Shown in pieces: positions 42,991 to 54,910 of a stretch of DNA of 64,000 bases. Made by a program: the position numbers and the translations under genes. Source of the DNA: Hysterangium stoloniferum (lineage: Eukaryota; Basidiomycota; Agaricomycetes; Hysterangiales; Hysterangiaceae); contig WHVD01000197.1 of NCBI GenBank assembly GCA_015178975.1, positions 1-64,000 on the forward strand, written 5' to 3'. The notes under the pieces were generated by a model. That model saw only the letters and a program-made list of their open reading frames with translations. It did not search any database and had not been told where the DNA came from. Every line of letters begins with the position of its first letter. Positions within the stretch are counted from its first letter, which is position 1.

Positions 42991-43791
42991 ATGCTCCCTT
43001 TCCAACAAAACAAGCAAGTCCTCCCTAAGTTCAAAAAGGTCCTGCGGGCCCCGACAGCCAGTACATCCACGACCGGCGGGGGATTCATCACCCACATGCC
43101 TCATACAGACAATTTCAAGAGCAATTGGGGTACCCAAGAATCAACCCCCCTGTCGACTTTCTCCTTTGGTGCTGAGCCGGGGAGAAATACCGGTAAGGAT
43201 TGGAGTAAGCCGTTAGGGCCCTCCTTCAGACCATCATCAGAGGAAGTCGCTGCTACTATGCGGAGGCAGGAAACGTTTATGGAAGAACACAACGCAAGGA
43301 GGCTCACCCGCAAAAGAGAAAGGCACGCTGAGTATAGAAGTCAACAGGAGGCGAGGGGAGCAAGAGAAGGAGTCCCCTCCAAGTGACAGCGGCGTGAGGA
43401 CAGAGCACGATTCGGAAGTAGAGCTTCCGCGCCGATCCTTCCCCCCCCGGGAGAGAAATGGGCCGACTTCGTGGAGACCGATGATAGCGAGGGTGGGACA
43501 CCTTGCATTAGGACGACGGGAACCAAGAGCTGGAAGGAGAAGGAGGGTTCCATCTTTTATGACTGGGAACTACTTCGATGTATTAAGTTGCAACGAATAG
43601 TTCTTACCCGAGGGGACGGTCAAACGTTGCCCCAGCGAGAAAAGGGATACTGTAGGAGACCAATTGATTTTTCCTCGGATGAGGATGAGGAGGAAGATGA
43701 GAACAGGAATGGTCCGTACAGCATCCGATATCTGGGAGAGGATTGCCACGAAGGGTTCCTCCTCCCATCGAAAGTTTGCTTCGTAACCAGC
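42991..43791 (+). pseudogene. ORF3 of gypsy B, truncated
   Basis: ATG 42991. Same N-terminus, charged segment, KWADFVETD block, YDWELL block and acidic DEDEEEDE run as copy A. TGA at 43384-43386 corresponds to CGA in copy A. The rest after CHEGFLLP is lost at the TRIM LTR junction. Confidence 0.85.
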
Positions 43792-44042
43792 TGTTAAAGG
43801 CATAGAAAAGAATTGACCCAGCCTGGGATTGAACCAAGGACCTCCTGGCTTTATATGCAGGTGCTCTTAACCACTGAGCTACTGGACCTATAGTCTAGTA
43901 TTATATGATGGATTATATATACATATATATAAGGACTTATGATGCCAACTTGTGCTCTTATAACAGCTTATATAACTGATGGCAAACCTGGGTCTTATAA
44001 CAGTCTGTCACATATAGATATTGTATTTTCCCATTTCTAACA
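43792..44042 (-). repeat. tRNA-bearing TRIM LTR at the gypsy B/C junction
   Basis: 251 bp. The left flank is gypsy B ORF3 (CCAGC) and the right flank is gypsy C protease (GACTT), with no target duplication. This is a recombination junction, not a simple insertion. tRNA-like part at 43814-43888. Confidence 0.92.
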
Positions 44043-46130
44043 GACTTTCACGTGAACTATGAGATTGGGACACTGCGAAACCAACCGCTGGGTTCCAGAT
44101 TAATTTTTCCTGGGAGAGCAGGATCTATTCCAGCCAGTTCTTCCAAGGAGCCGCAGCCTTTAACCTTTTCGATTAGCAAGATCCCCCTTGAGGAATTAGC
44201 CAATGACTCATCTGAATTGACTTCCAAACCAGACAAAGGAGTGCGTACTGAAAGAGTCGCACGGGCCTCACAGGATTGTACTATAGAACCAGAATCAGCT
44301 CGATTAGTACCAATCTTTGTAGGAGATCTTATTGGTGACCAATGGATAGTCGAGGGAGTTGTCTTACAGAACAACGATGGGAGTATACTAGCTGCTCCCA
44401 CTACCACCATCTCTAGGGAACGTGCCGCGATACCTCTCGCTAATTCCTCTCTGACGCCAAGAATCATCAGACGAGGGGAAACCGTTGGATTAATTCACAA
44501 CACGAACAAATGGGCCCAGACTCCTAGATCTTCGACTGAGAGGGCATCAATGCAGTCGACGGCAACCAAGATCGCCCATCTCGTCGAAAGTCTATTAAGA
44601 ATAGAAGAGGAACGTGTCCTTAATCCTCAATCTTCCGGGCTGCCCCTGGAATGGGAACTCACAGATGATTTCGACCCGGCAGGCCCCAAAAATCAGAAGT
44701 TGCCACCACGGAAACGTTTCGTGCGGAAGATCTGCATAAGCTAGTTAATTTAGGTCCTGACATCCCTACCGACGTCTCCTCCCGCTTGGAGTCAGTATTA
44801 AATAAGAACGTCTTAGCTTTTGGAGTAGACGGGCGTTTAGGACAAGTAGATGTCAAGGTCAATGTCCCCTTAAAAGATGGCGCACAACCTATTTCAATGT
44901 CAATGTTTCCAACCTCCCCGGCTAATAGGAAAGTCATTGACGAACAAATGGACACTTGGTTCCAACAGGGAGTGATTGAACTGTCCAAGAGTCCTTGGGG
45001 GGCGCCAGCCTTTGTCCTCTATCGCAATGGGAAACCACGAGTAGTGATTGACTATAGAAAGTTGAACAGCCTAACGGTTCCCGATGAATTTCCGCTGCCG
45101 CGTCAATCGGAAATCATGCAAGCGCTCTCGGGATCCAACATCTTATCTTCCTTCGATGCACTAGCTGGTTTTACCCAACTTGAAATGTTAGAGGAAGATA
45201 AGCCGAAGACAGCCTTCAGATCCCATCGAGGACTGTGGCAATTCCGGAGAATGCCCTTTGGACTTCATAATGGACCTTCTATATTCCAAAGGGTTATGCA
45301 AACCGTACTTGCACCCTACTTATGGATATTCTGCCTAGTTTATATTGCTGACATCGTGATCTTTTCTAAGACATGGGACGATCATCTAGAGCATTTGGAC
45401 CAGGTCCTACAAGCCATCATTGCAGTGGGAATCACTCTCTCACCCAAAACGTGCTACGTGGGGGATAATTCGATTTTACTACTAGGACATAAAGTGTCTA
45501 GACTCAGCTTTTTGACCCATCAAGAAAAAGTCCCCGCTATATTGGAATTAGCCACGCCTTCTAAGATAGCAGAGCTTCAACGTTTTCTCGGAATGGTTCT
45601 GTACTTCTCTGCTTATATACCATTCTACTCCTGGACGGTTGCCCCGCTTTTCAACCTCTTAAAGAAAGGCATTCGTTGGCATTGGGATTCAGAACACGCC
45701 CGAGCTTTTGAAGACATCAAAGTTGCGTTGAGTTCTGCTCCAGTACTTGGACACCCTGCGAGCGGTATGCCTTATACATAGGTTATACACAGACGCTTCG
45801 GACTTCACGCTGGGATGTTGCCTCCAGCAAATACAAAAAATGACGCTTAAGGACCTAAATGTGAAGAGTGGTAGAAGTTCTAACCATTCTATATACGAAG
45901 AATATTGACCGTTGAAGTACGATACCACTATGTATTGACTGTCTAAGTCTAATACGGACCGAACGCGTATTGACTATGTAGTTCAATACGGTAGAGAGAA
46001 ATAGCTATCTAAAGTAAGGTAGATAGCTAGAACGAATAAGCAGAATCGACTGGTTAAGTACGATTCTGGATAACTGCTCGAGTGCAAGTAGAGTAGTTAG
46101 AGAGTCGAATAATAGAGTAGCGTGGATGTA

Positions 46131-47737
46131 CAGTGACTTATGTACAAAACGTATCCAATGTTTTGTAGTTTCAGCTTATATATGCTATATCCCAGTAGAT
46201 AAAATAGTAGAAATCGCCAAAATATTTGTGAACATGACCTATCATGTATATATTTAGATGGTAGAACTATATTATGTAATATACATATATGGAAACACTA
46301 TAAATATTTTAATGGAGAGGGTTCATTGGATACGTTTTGTAACTGACAGGTTCTGGCATGAAAACCATATGCCTATGTTGATTGTTTGCATTTGTTTATG
46401 TTTTTCAACATGTCATGTGATCATTCTATACTACAGTATAAGTTGAAGGGCTTTCTCAGCTAAGATTCCCTCAATTCTAACCATGCATCCCCTTTCCACT
46501 GCTGCCCAGTATGAGATCCTTTCTCTACTTGATGCTGGCCATTCTGCCAGACAAATTTCAGTTTCTACTGGCTATAGCTATGCTACTATCTCTAGACTTC
46601 ATTCTAAACACCATTCCCACCTTTCTAAGTCCTCTGGTGGTCACCCTTCCAAACTCTCCACAGCCAACATCCATATTGCACAACACCTTATCAGCTCTGG
46701 AAAGGCTGATACAGCTGTAGATGCAACGAAGGCACTTTGCACTATCACCAACCAGTCACTCAATCCTCAAACAGTGCATCATTGACTCAAGGCAGCTGGG
46801 ATGAAGCCTGTGGTAAAGAAGAAAAGGCCTCTTCTTTCTAAGAGGCATAAAAAGGAGAGAATGGATTTTACTTTGGCATATCAGGATTGGACTGTGAAGG
46901 ATTGGAAGAACGTGGTGTGGTCTGATGAGACCAAAATCAATAGGCTGGGGTCAGATGGCAGGAAGTGGGTGTGGAAAAGGGCAGGGGAGGGCTTGAGTGA
47001 CAGGCTGGTTGAGGGAACCCTGAAGTTTGGTGGTGGATCTTTAATGGTTTGGGGGTGCATGCTGTGGGAGGGGGTTGGGTATGCATGCAAGATTGATGGA
47101 AGGATGGATGGGGACTCTACATCCAGATTCTGGAGGATGACCTGCAAGCCAGTCTTAAGGACTATGGTAAATCTGCCAATGGTATCATCTTCCAGCAGGA
47201 CAATGACCCCAAGCATACCTGTAAGAAGGCCCAGTATTGGTTCCAAGAAAATGGTTTCAGGGTTCTCTCATGGCCAGCACAGTCTCCTGACTTGAATCCC
47301 ATTGAACACCTATGGAATGACCTGAAGAGGAGGTTGGCAGGGTATGAGAATGCACCCCAGGGGATGGAAGAGTTGTGGGAGAGGGTGGTGGATGAATGGT
47401 ACAAGATTGATGAAAAGGTGTGTCAGGATTTGATTGAAAGTATGCCTAGGAGGGTTTCAGATATATTAAAGGCAAAGGGTGGCTACACTAAGTACTAAAT
47501 ACTAGTAATTTCCTGCCTAAATGTGTCAGTTACAAAACGTATCCAATGAACCCTCTCCATTGAAATATTCATAGTGTTTCCATATATGGATATTACATAA
47601 TATAGTTCTACCATATAAATATATACATGATAGGTCATGTTCACAAATATTTTGGTGATTTCTACTATTTTATCTACTGGGATATAGCATATATAAGCTG
47701 AAACTACAAAACATTGGATACGTTTTGTAAGTCACTG
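46131..47737 (+). mobile_element. Mariner 2 (Tc1/mariner), TA target
   Basis: 1607 bp, bounded by TA at 46129-46130 and 47738-47739. The LTR sequence reads through exactly without it (compare GTGGATGTAGTCCACG at 61418). Inverted repeats start CAGTGACTTA and extend about 210 bp, with ACAAAACGTATCCAATG at the outer end and inverted at the inner end. Confidence 0.95.
46483..47498 (+). pseudogene. Mariner 2 transposase
   Basis: ATG 46483. An N-terminal helix-turn-helix (YEILSLLDAGHSARQISVST) is followed by the core with D in SDETKINRLG, D in FQQDNDPKHT and E in PDLNPIEHLW (DD34E). It ends KGGYTKY at TAA 47496-47498. There is one TGA at 46783-46785 where an Arg would fit (CGA to TGA) and one frameshift near 47112. 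It is clearly related to, but distinct from, the mariner 1 transposase. Confidence 0.92.
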
Positions 47738-50322
47738 TAGTCCACGCAAGTTGAGATAGGGATTGAGTTTCGACTGATACAGTTCGAAACTCAGTTTGAA
47801 TGAGTAGCTAAAGCCCGTCTGTGACAGTCGAGATGATACACCAATCACAACTTACAGGACACTAACGGGTGTCTGGGTAAGTCGTGGTTGCAGTGTAAAA
47901 AGTGTCTGAGTTCTAAACTACCGGCGCTAGAATACATAAGTCTGGCGTGTGTGTGCCCACAAGAGTCGATGTACCGCATACATAGGTCGTCGAACTAATT
48001 ATAGGTATAATGAAAGAGAGAAAATAGAAATAATAAAGGAAATATAGTAAGAGCACATCCAACTATATTTCCTGAGTGTATTTCGCCATACCTCTCACAC
48101 TAAAGGATATGAAAATTTATGCCCAAGCAAGGACAGCTTTCGATCAATCACGAGACGTCCCCATTTTTGTTACTTGTTATAAAACCAAGAAGCCGGAATT
48201 CACCTGGACGGATTCCTGGGCCGCAGATTTTGATGACACCAGTGTCACAGTCGAACGCGTTATTGCCTATTGGAGCCGTACGCTCAAGAAAGCGGAATGT
48301 AACTACTCAGTCACAGAGCGAGAAGCGTTAGCTGCTAAAGAAGGATTGGTCCATTTCCAGCCCTTTATCGAGGGAGAACATATCCTTTTGATCACTGACC
48401 ATGTGGCGTTACAATGGGCCAGATCTTATGAGAATACTAATTGTAGACTGGCTGCATGGGGGGCGGTATACGCTGCATACCCCGGTCTGGAAATCCTACA
48501 TAGAGCAGGACGGATACACAGCAACGTTGACCCATTATCTAGACTTCCTTGAGTACCTGACTGTGCTAGCCCCACGAGAGATGATCTCTTACCAACCGTA
48601 GCGGACTCTTATAACCGGAACGACACCGAAACATTATGGGAGAACAAACCAGCGGAAAAGGCCGTCTTTCTCACTCATCACGAGTTAGTCGAACCTGTCG
48701 GAACAGTCAAAGAGGTCCCCCAAATGAAATGGGACTTGCACAACCTTCCCAGAAATGATGAGACTGATGAGGCGGATTTTACTCTCTCGAATCCACAATT
48801 GCTTATAGAGATCGATGAGAATTATGCTAAGGAACTTCGCGATGGATACCAGAAAGATCCCGCCTTCAGGAATTATTACGCCGCCGATCCCGTTTCTCCA
48901 AACATGGTAGCCACTCCTTCACATTATTTTATCAGCAAGAATAAGCTATTGTTCTTTCGAGATTTGGACTGGAAAAGTCGAATCTGCGTTCCTAGCAGCA
49001 TGATGACAACCATACTCAAGCTGATACATGATAATCCTTTCAAAGGAGCTCATGCAGGTGGCCACAGGCTTTTTAATCTGATGAAAGACCATTTCTTCTG
49101 GCTGAGGATGTTGCATGACTGCGTGGCATATGCTCGCAGCTGCGACATATGCCAGAAAACTAAAATTGATCATTCCGCTCGACAAGGAGCTCTTTGACCC
49201 GTGGATGTACCCCTAAGGCCATTTGAGGTTGTCTCAATGGACCTGATTACCGGATTGCCTCCTTCTACAGAGGGTGGTTATCCTGCCATCTTCGTCGCCA
49301 TGGATAAACTCACGTGTTTCTTAATCTGTGAACCCACCACTTCAGATCTATCCGCAGAAGGATTTGCGCGAATCTTCATAAATAAAGTAGCCGCTCCTTT
49401 CGGCCTGCCTTCAAGGATAATCTGTGATCGAGACAAGAGATGGACCTGTAGGTTCTGGAGAGAAGTCTGCAAAGTATATGGAAGTGCCCTTGCAGTATCC
49501 TCATCCCACCATCCTCAGACCAACGGTCAAACGGAGAACGCTAATGCAATTGTGGAGCAAATGCTCAGAGCGTACTGCGCCTCTTCAAAGGAGGAATGGT
49601 CTAAATGGACTCAAGTAGTGGCTCATACCTACAATTTGACGGTTCAAAGCTCAACAAGCTATGTGCCGGCCTTTTTGCTGATGGGCTACTTACCAAGAGG
49701 AATGTCTAGCTGTCTAGGAGGGGACGACCCTGTGGTCCCCAGAGAGTTGTCAGATAGCCCTGTAGCCGACCAATGGATCTTAGAATTGGAAAATCACCAA
49801 CAAGTGGCGCGGGATTCGATCGTGTGAGCACAAGAAACCCAAGCTTGCAGTTACAACAAGAGACGGAGATTAGTGGGAGATATCTCAGAGGGGGATTATG
49901 TTCTGATTAATCCCCATTCTCTCGAGCTCGTCGAAGCCAAGGGATCCGGAAGAAAACTTATACAAAGACGGATAGGGCCATTTGAGGTCTTGGAAAAGAT
50001 CAATCCTCAAGTCTTCCGACTCCGCATTCCCTCAGAATATCAATTACATCCAGTGATTAATCGAGATCATCTTAAAAAGTACCACCTCTCCCCTAAGGAA
50101 TTCGGATCCAGGGAGCTACTCGAGAACCCTCGAGAACTCAATCGTAGCGACAAGGAGTACAAAGTAGAAGCTATAGTGGGGCACAAAAAGCATCAAAATC
50201 GACTCCTTTTCCAGGTTCGATGGAAAGGATATGGACCGGAGGAGGACACTTGGTTAAACGGCAATGACCTTCGTAACACTCCCGCTCTCCTTAGAGCTTA
50301 CAAGACTATTTATCAAATTTAA

Positions 50323-50517
50323 TGATCATTTCACATCCTTATGATGACAACGCTGTCTATCTACTTCTAGCTCTACCCCCCCACTTTCTTCCCCCTCGGC
50401 CTTTCACTTCAATAACTGAGCGGAGCTTGAAATTAATATAAAATACATAAATTCGCTAAAGAAAATTTTATTCCCCCTATCTCTTCCCTCCACGTCAACC
50501 TCTCTAATCAGTACACT
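50323..50517 (+). promoter_or_regulatory. Pol-ORF3 spacer of gypsy C with TATA motif
   Basis: AATATAAAAT near 50435-50444, preceded by GAGCGGAG and followed by TAAATTCGC, about 80 nt before the ORF3 ATG. Confidence 0.5.
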
Positions 50518-52912
50518 ATGTCGCAGGAGCAACAACCCAAACCCAAGTTCCCCAATCTCAAAAGAATACCGTGTCCTCAACCTACTAATACCTCTACCAC
50601 GCTGTCTCGCACTGAACAAGTCGAGCACTCCACAAGTAATTCTGGAATGCCTTTGCCAATACCCTCCACTGCACAGGGCGACATCGCGGGAACATCCACC
50701 AACTCGGGGAACGGAACTGCCTTTACTCCATGCGCTCCTCTTCCCAGACCCCGATTTCCCAATTTTAAAAGGATACCTCGACCTCAAACTACAGTTCCTT
50801 CTGCCCCATCACCTTGAACAGAAACTGTCAAGCGCGTGGAGGAGACCTCATCGTCCACGAATCCTATGCGGACGGACTCCATTTCAAAAGCTGCACCATG
50901 GTCCTCTGATACTTGGGGGGCTCCCTCGGGAACATGGAGCAAAAGCCCACCACCTTCTCGTAGTATTTTCCCTTCTACTGAAGAGGAGATCAAAAAGAAA
51001 TGGCAGTCTGAGGCTTTCTCTGCGCAGGTTCAGGAGGAATTGAAAATGCTTAAATGGAAGAGGAGAGAGGAGTACTTGGAAGGCCAGCGGAGGATGGGGG
51101 CTAGGGATAATGTCCCTTCAAGGTGGACATGGCAGGAATGGAGGAAAATGGAAGGGCACGATAATCCTTCAATCATCGCTCCCCCTTCAGGTCATAAATG
51201 GACAGATTTCGCTGAAACAGATTGCAGCGACGGGGGCACACCATGTGTTTGGAGTGTAGGACAAAAAAGTAGGAAAGGGAAAGATGGGGTCACTGTTAAG
51301 TGCCGTGTCAGGAACTTATTCCGGAACTATCGGAAAGTCACCGGGAAGTCGGAAACTCGTGGATAGGGTCAGGATGTCGGCTTCAGCTTATGTGCTGCAC
51401 CTCTACGCAAACGCTCAATGTCCTTAATTTCGGAAGTAAAACTTACAATGGAAGATATGGATATTCAGAGTTCCGAAGAGTTCCGAATATCGAGCGTACA
51501 GAAAGACGGGAGGAGGAATAAGAAACTAAGTCGATATCAGATCTAAGGTAAAGTACAAATTCGTGGAAACTAATATAAGTCTACTCGTTATTGTACTATA
51601 AACTAAGACCGTAATAAGACGGAAACGGAAGTGTTCTTAAAATGGAAATACAATAGGACATATTAGGGAGACAATATTCCAAAACGGGAATACAACAAAC
51701 AAATGAGTGAATACTTGTCAACGGACAAATTACCAAATGTGGAACAAGGAAGAATGCGGATGATATGGTAATTATGATGTTCCGTAGTCGGGGATCGGAA
51801 GTCGGAAGTCGGAGATCGGAAGTCGGATATTGAAACATCCAGGAACGGGTCGTAACAGTCACCTTCTACGATTGGGACAAAGTACGAAGGATCAAATTAC
51901 AAAGCATTGCATTGTGACGTGGAGATGGAGTTGCATTACCTCCCAGACCCCTTTCACAACGTGGACCTCAGGAACGGACCTACCGGATGGGGCCCGGTGA
52001 TCTTTCATCTGACTTGGAGGATGACCAATCTCGCTACCCCACCTATGACAGCAAGTACCTTGGTGCTGACTGCCATGAAGGTTTCCTACTCCCTGACAAC
52101 ATTCACTTCTTCACGAGTGATCCTAACCAACGATGAAAGCTGCCAACTTCCATCAGAGTTTGGAGAGGGTATCGTCCAGCAGACTCTGCAACCCCATCCA
52201 CTTCCTCTCATCTCCCTCCACCTCTGCCGGTGTCTTCCGTACCCACATTACAGCGCTTTACACCCTTTTCGGAGCTACCGGGAAGTCTTGTACCATCCTC
52301 CGAGCTGCCTTCTCTTCCCCCTATACCACTACCCCTCCCCTTCGCAGGACATTCTCTTATATCACCATCCTCATCCATACCCAAGCCTCCTCCAGCACCG
52401 CAGCCAATCTCACCCCTCCACACGTCACCTGACCCTCTCGTCGCCTCCCACTCTACTCCGACGCCTTTGGTCCCTGCGGTGTCTAACATTCCCCTCACTT
52501 CCTTGACAACGTGGAGTCCACCGCCCGCCTCTCCCTACTCCCCTTGTGTTTCTCTGGGAAGCCCCATTCAGCATCCTAACGATACATTAATGGATATTGA
52601 TCACCCTATCCTGGAAGTTCTCACAACGCCTATGGAGGAAGTCCTCGAAGCGCCTCTCTCAGCCATAGACATCTCCAAGGAACCCCCCCCCGGCAATGGA
52701 AGCCTTCGAGGAGCCTCCCCCCTTAAGCGAAAAGGCAAAAGGGAAATGAAGAGCCGATACTCAGGCCAACGAGCCCCTTGTCATGGACCCCCCCCCCGGC
52801 CCACCCCATTTGCAGCCCCCCGCCGCAGCCGTCCTCTCCCCTCCACTCTGAGGATACGGCTGGCCCCTCCCGTCCCTTCCAGTCAAGTTGGATGTGCGTG
52901 TCCATTAATTAC
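50518..52912 (+). pseudogene. ORF3 of gypsy C, proximal part
   Basis: ATG 50518 (MSQEQQPKPKFPN). The basic N-terminal motif FKRIP(R/C)PQ occurs twice. Then come the charged segment (EEELK-type, KRREEYLEGQRRMG), the block KWTDFAETD and GTPC, the Pro/Ser-rich linker, and CVSLGSPIQ with an MDIDHPILEV motif. A TGA at 50816 and several frame changes are present, and a solo LTR interrupts at 51294-51857. It ends at WMCVSINY where LTR2 begins at 52913. The missing C-terminal part is on the minus strand at 62468-61807. Confidence 0.85.
51294..51857 (+). repeat. Solo LTR in ORF3-C, 564 bp, TSD GTCAC
   Basis: Starts TGTTAAGTGCCG and ends GGTCGTAACA, flanked by GTCAC at 51289-51293 and 51858-51862. It has a GGTCG-like tandem tract near 51785-51830. 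Possibly a distant relative of the solo LTR at 5836. Orientation is arbitrary. Confidence 0.9.
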
Positions 52913-53160
52913 TGTTGAAACAGTTGAATAACTCTTGACAAACATCCTGTGAGTGTGAGGAAAGTAAACACTAAGGAGACTTTCCCACACCCACAGCGGA
53001 GTATACTACAGGGTGCTTACCTAAGCACCTACACATCAGTTACCTTACTAGGTAACTCACTCAATACTGCACCTACAGTGCTGGGAAAAATACTACAAAT
53101 ATCAGAAAAATATAGGGAACATCATAGACTATGTAAGAGCTGTAATATCATACTCTAACA
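52913..53160 (-). repeat. LTR2, left inversion boundary
   Basis: 248 bp, nearly identical (one difference seen) to 62469-62716 in the opposite orientation. The left flank is ATTAC (52908-52912) in ORF3; the right flank is Copia RT. Confidence 0.95.
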
Positions 53161-54897
53161 TATCCTTTGGCAACAAGACGAGCTTTATAACGCTCAATGG
53201 TGCCATCTGCATTGTGTTTGACTTTAAACACCCAACCCGAACCAATTGCCTTTGCACCAACTGGGAGGTCAACAAGTTCCCATGTCTTGTTTTCTACCAG
53301 TGTATTGTACTCTGCATTTATAGCCTCTTGCCATTTATCTGCATCATCACCTTTCATAGCCTGCTTGTAGTTTTGTGGATCAGCAGTTGAAGCTGTTCCA
53401 ACAAACTGTACTTCCTCATAATCAATGTCCTCATCATCATCTTCAGCTAGAGCTGGAGCTGGTTGTACCTTCCACCATTCACCAGGTTGCTTTGGAACAC
53501 GCTGAGAGCGACGAAGCTGTGGTTCTGGTGCAGGTGGAGGAGGTAGTTGAATGGGTTCAGGAAGTGCAGGAATCTGAGCAGGAGGTGCAGTAATATAAGC
53601 AGGAGGTGCAGGAATATGAGTAGGAGGGACAGAAATATCATTATCCTCCTCTACTTCTGGCACAAATAAAGGAATGTCAGAGTTTGGTATATTTGGGAAA
53701 AGCCTAATATTAGGCATTGGTCCAGTAGTAGATAGACCAGGAAAGTGGCGTTCATCAAATACAGCCCGTTCAGAGATGATAAACTTCTTTGTAACAGGGT
53801 TGTAGAATTGCCAACCTTTGTATCCCACAGGATAGCCTAGAAAGAGGCATTTCTCCATGTGTGACTGAAGTGACTTCCTTTTGTCCTTTTGAATGTAAAC
53901 ATAGGCAGTACACCCCCACACTCGCAAGTTGCTCACATCTGGTTTCTGTTTGTACCATTGCTCATAGGGTGTAGTTTTAGGCAATGGTGCAGTAGGCAGA
54001 CGATTCCATACATAGACATAAGATGCCACAGCATGATTCCAGAATGAGGCAGGCATACGCGCTTCATGCATCATGGCAGTGACATGATCAGCCAAGGTAC
54101 GATTGGCTCGTTCTGCAACTCCATTCTGTTGAGGGCGATTGCGAGTAGTATGACGGCGTGCTATTCCACATTCATCTGTAAACTTGATGAAAGCATTTGA
54201 CATGTATTCACCCCCTTTGTCATCCTGCAGAGCTTTGACCTTGCAACCCAGAAGATTCTCAGCATAAGCTTTGTATCTCCTGAATGCTTCAAATGCATCA
54301 CTCTTCCGTTTTAAGAACAGAACAGCTCGCAACTTGGTGCAATCATCAATGAAGGTTATCCAGTAGTGATAACCCTCAGTTGTTTGCACAGGAAGTGGTC
54401 CATGTAGATCACTATGAATAAGCTCAAGTGGTGTCTGAGATTGACTTGGTGAGGTAGGAAATGGATTGGCAGTCATTTTGCCAGCAAGGCAAGGTTCACA
54501 GATAGGATCAGGTTGTTCCTTTGAGTCAAGGTTTAAGCCAACCACCAATCCTTCTCTGATCATCTTCTGGACATCAGCATAGCTGTGATGTCCAAGACGG
54601 CGATGCCAGAGATTGATATCAAAGGGAAGAGTGGAGGCAGCACCAGCTTGCTCAATAATAGGTGCAGTGGCACCATTGAGGATGCCTGCATTCTGTGCAG
54701 TAACTCTGGCTGTAAACATAGTCTGGCCAGAGAGTTTGAAATGCATGGTTGTTCGATCAATGTGTATGAGTAGTCCTTTGTGTCTTGTGAGATAAAGACA
54801 AGACAATAGGTTACTGCGCAGTTGTGGTACATGCAAAACTCTTGTAAGCTCCACAGATCGCGATTTCCTTCCATTTATAACTGGGTTGAATACCACA
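53161..54897 (-). pseudogene. Copia Y fragment (protease end-integrase-RT start)
   Basis: Read from 54897 to 53161: VFNPVINGRKSRS, integrase finger and DDE core (HSDLHGP, DDKGGEY, NGVAERANRT), Pro-rich linker with one IPAPP repeat fewer than copia-1, and RT start to VAKGY. It is open throughout. It is cut at 53161 exactly where copia-1 reads AAAGGATACTC. Confidence 0.9.
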
Positions 54898-54910
54898 GGC
54901 AGTTTTAACA
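54898..54910 (-). repeat. 13-bp stub of LTR-S between copia X and Y
   Basis: TGTTAAAACTGCC on the minus strand equals the first 13 bases of LTR-S. It joins copia X (ending AACAGCTTC) to copia Y (starting TGTGGTATTC), so Y appears to be a copia inserted into X with most of its 5' LTR, gag and protease deleted. Confidence 0.8.

Larger units (their letters stand above)
34583..43791 (+). mobile_element. Gypsy B (subfamily I), 3' end lost
   Basis: 5' LTR, gag, protease, pol and ORF3 in order, cut within ORF3 at 43791 by a TRIM LTR. Many in-frame TGA/TAA codons mark it as dead, but there are few indels. Confidence 0.92.
45860..48099 (-). repeat. Solo LTR-B with mariner 2 inside, TSD CTAAA
   Basis: Flanked by CTAAA at 45855-45859 and 48100-48104. 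Without the 1607-bp mariner and its TA duplication the LTR is about 631 bp. Confidence 0.95.
44043..50322 (+). pseudogene. Gypsy C pol (subfamily II)
   Basis: Begins inside the protease (NYEIGTL at 44052). A frame change near 44696 leads into RT (ATG-like at 44786), whose palm reads YIAD (45341-45352), so the first catalytic aspartate is lost. A 4-bp insertion near 45777 shifts the frame. A solo LTR-B with mariner 2 interrupts at 45860-48099. After it one frame runs from RNase H (TERE, ITDH) through the HHCC finger, the integrase core (CDRDKRW) and the chromodomain (VRWKGYGPEEDTW) to TAA at 50322, with only three TGA codons at 48550, 49195 and 49825. Confidence 0.92.

Noticed and set aside
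52949-53158. 69-codon ORF, identical to one at 62471-62680 on the opposite strand
   Set aside because: Both lie inside LTR2; identity reflects the repeat, not a conserved gene.
53375-53641. Leu/His-rich ORFs opposite the Copia Pro-rich linker
   Set aside because: They overlap the IPAPP repeat coding region in other frames and recur wherever that linker does.
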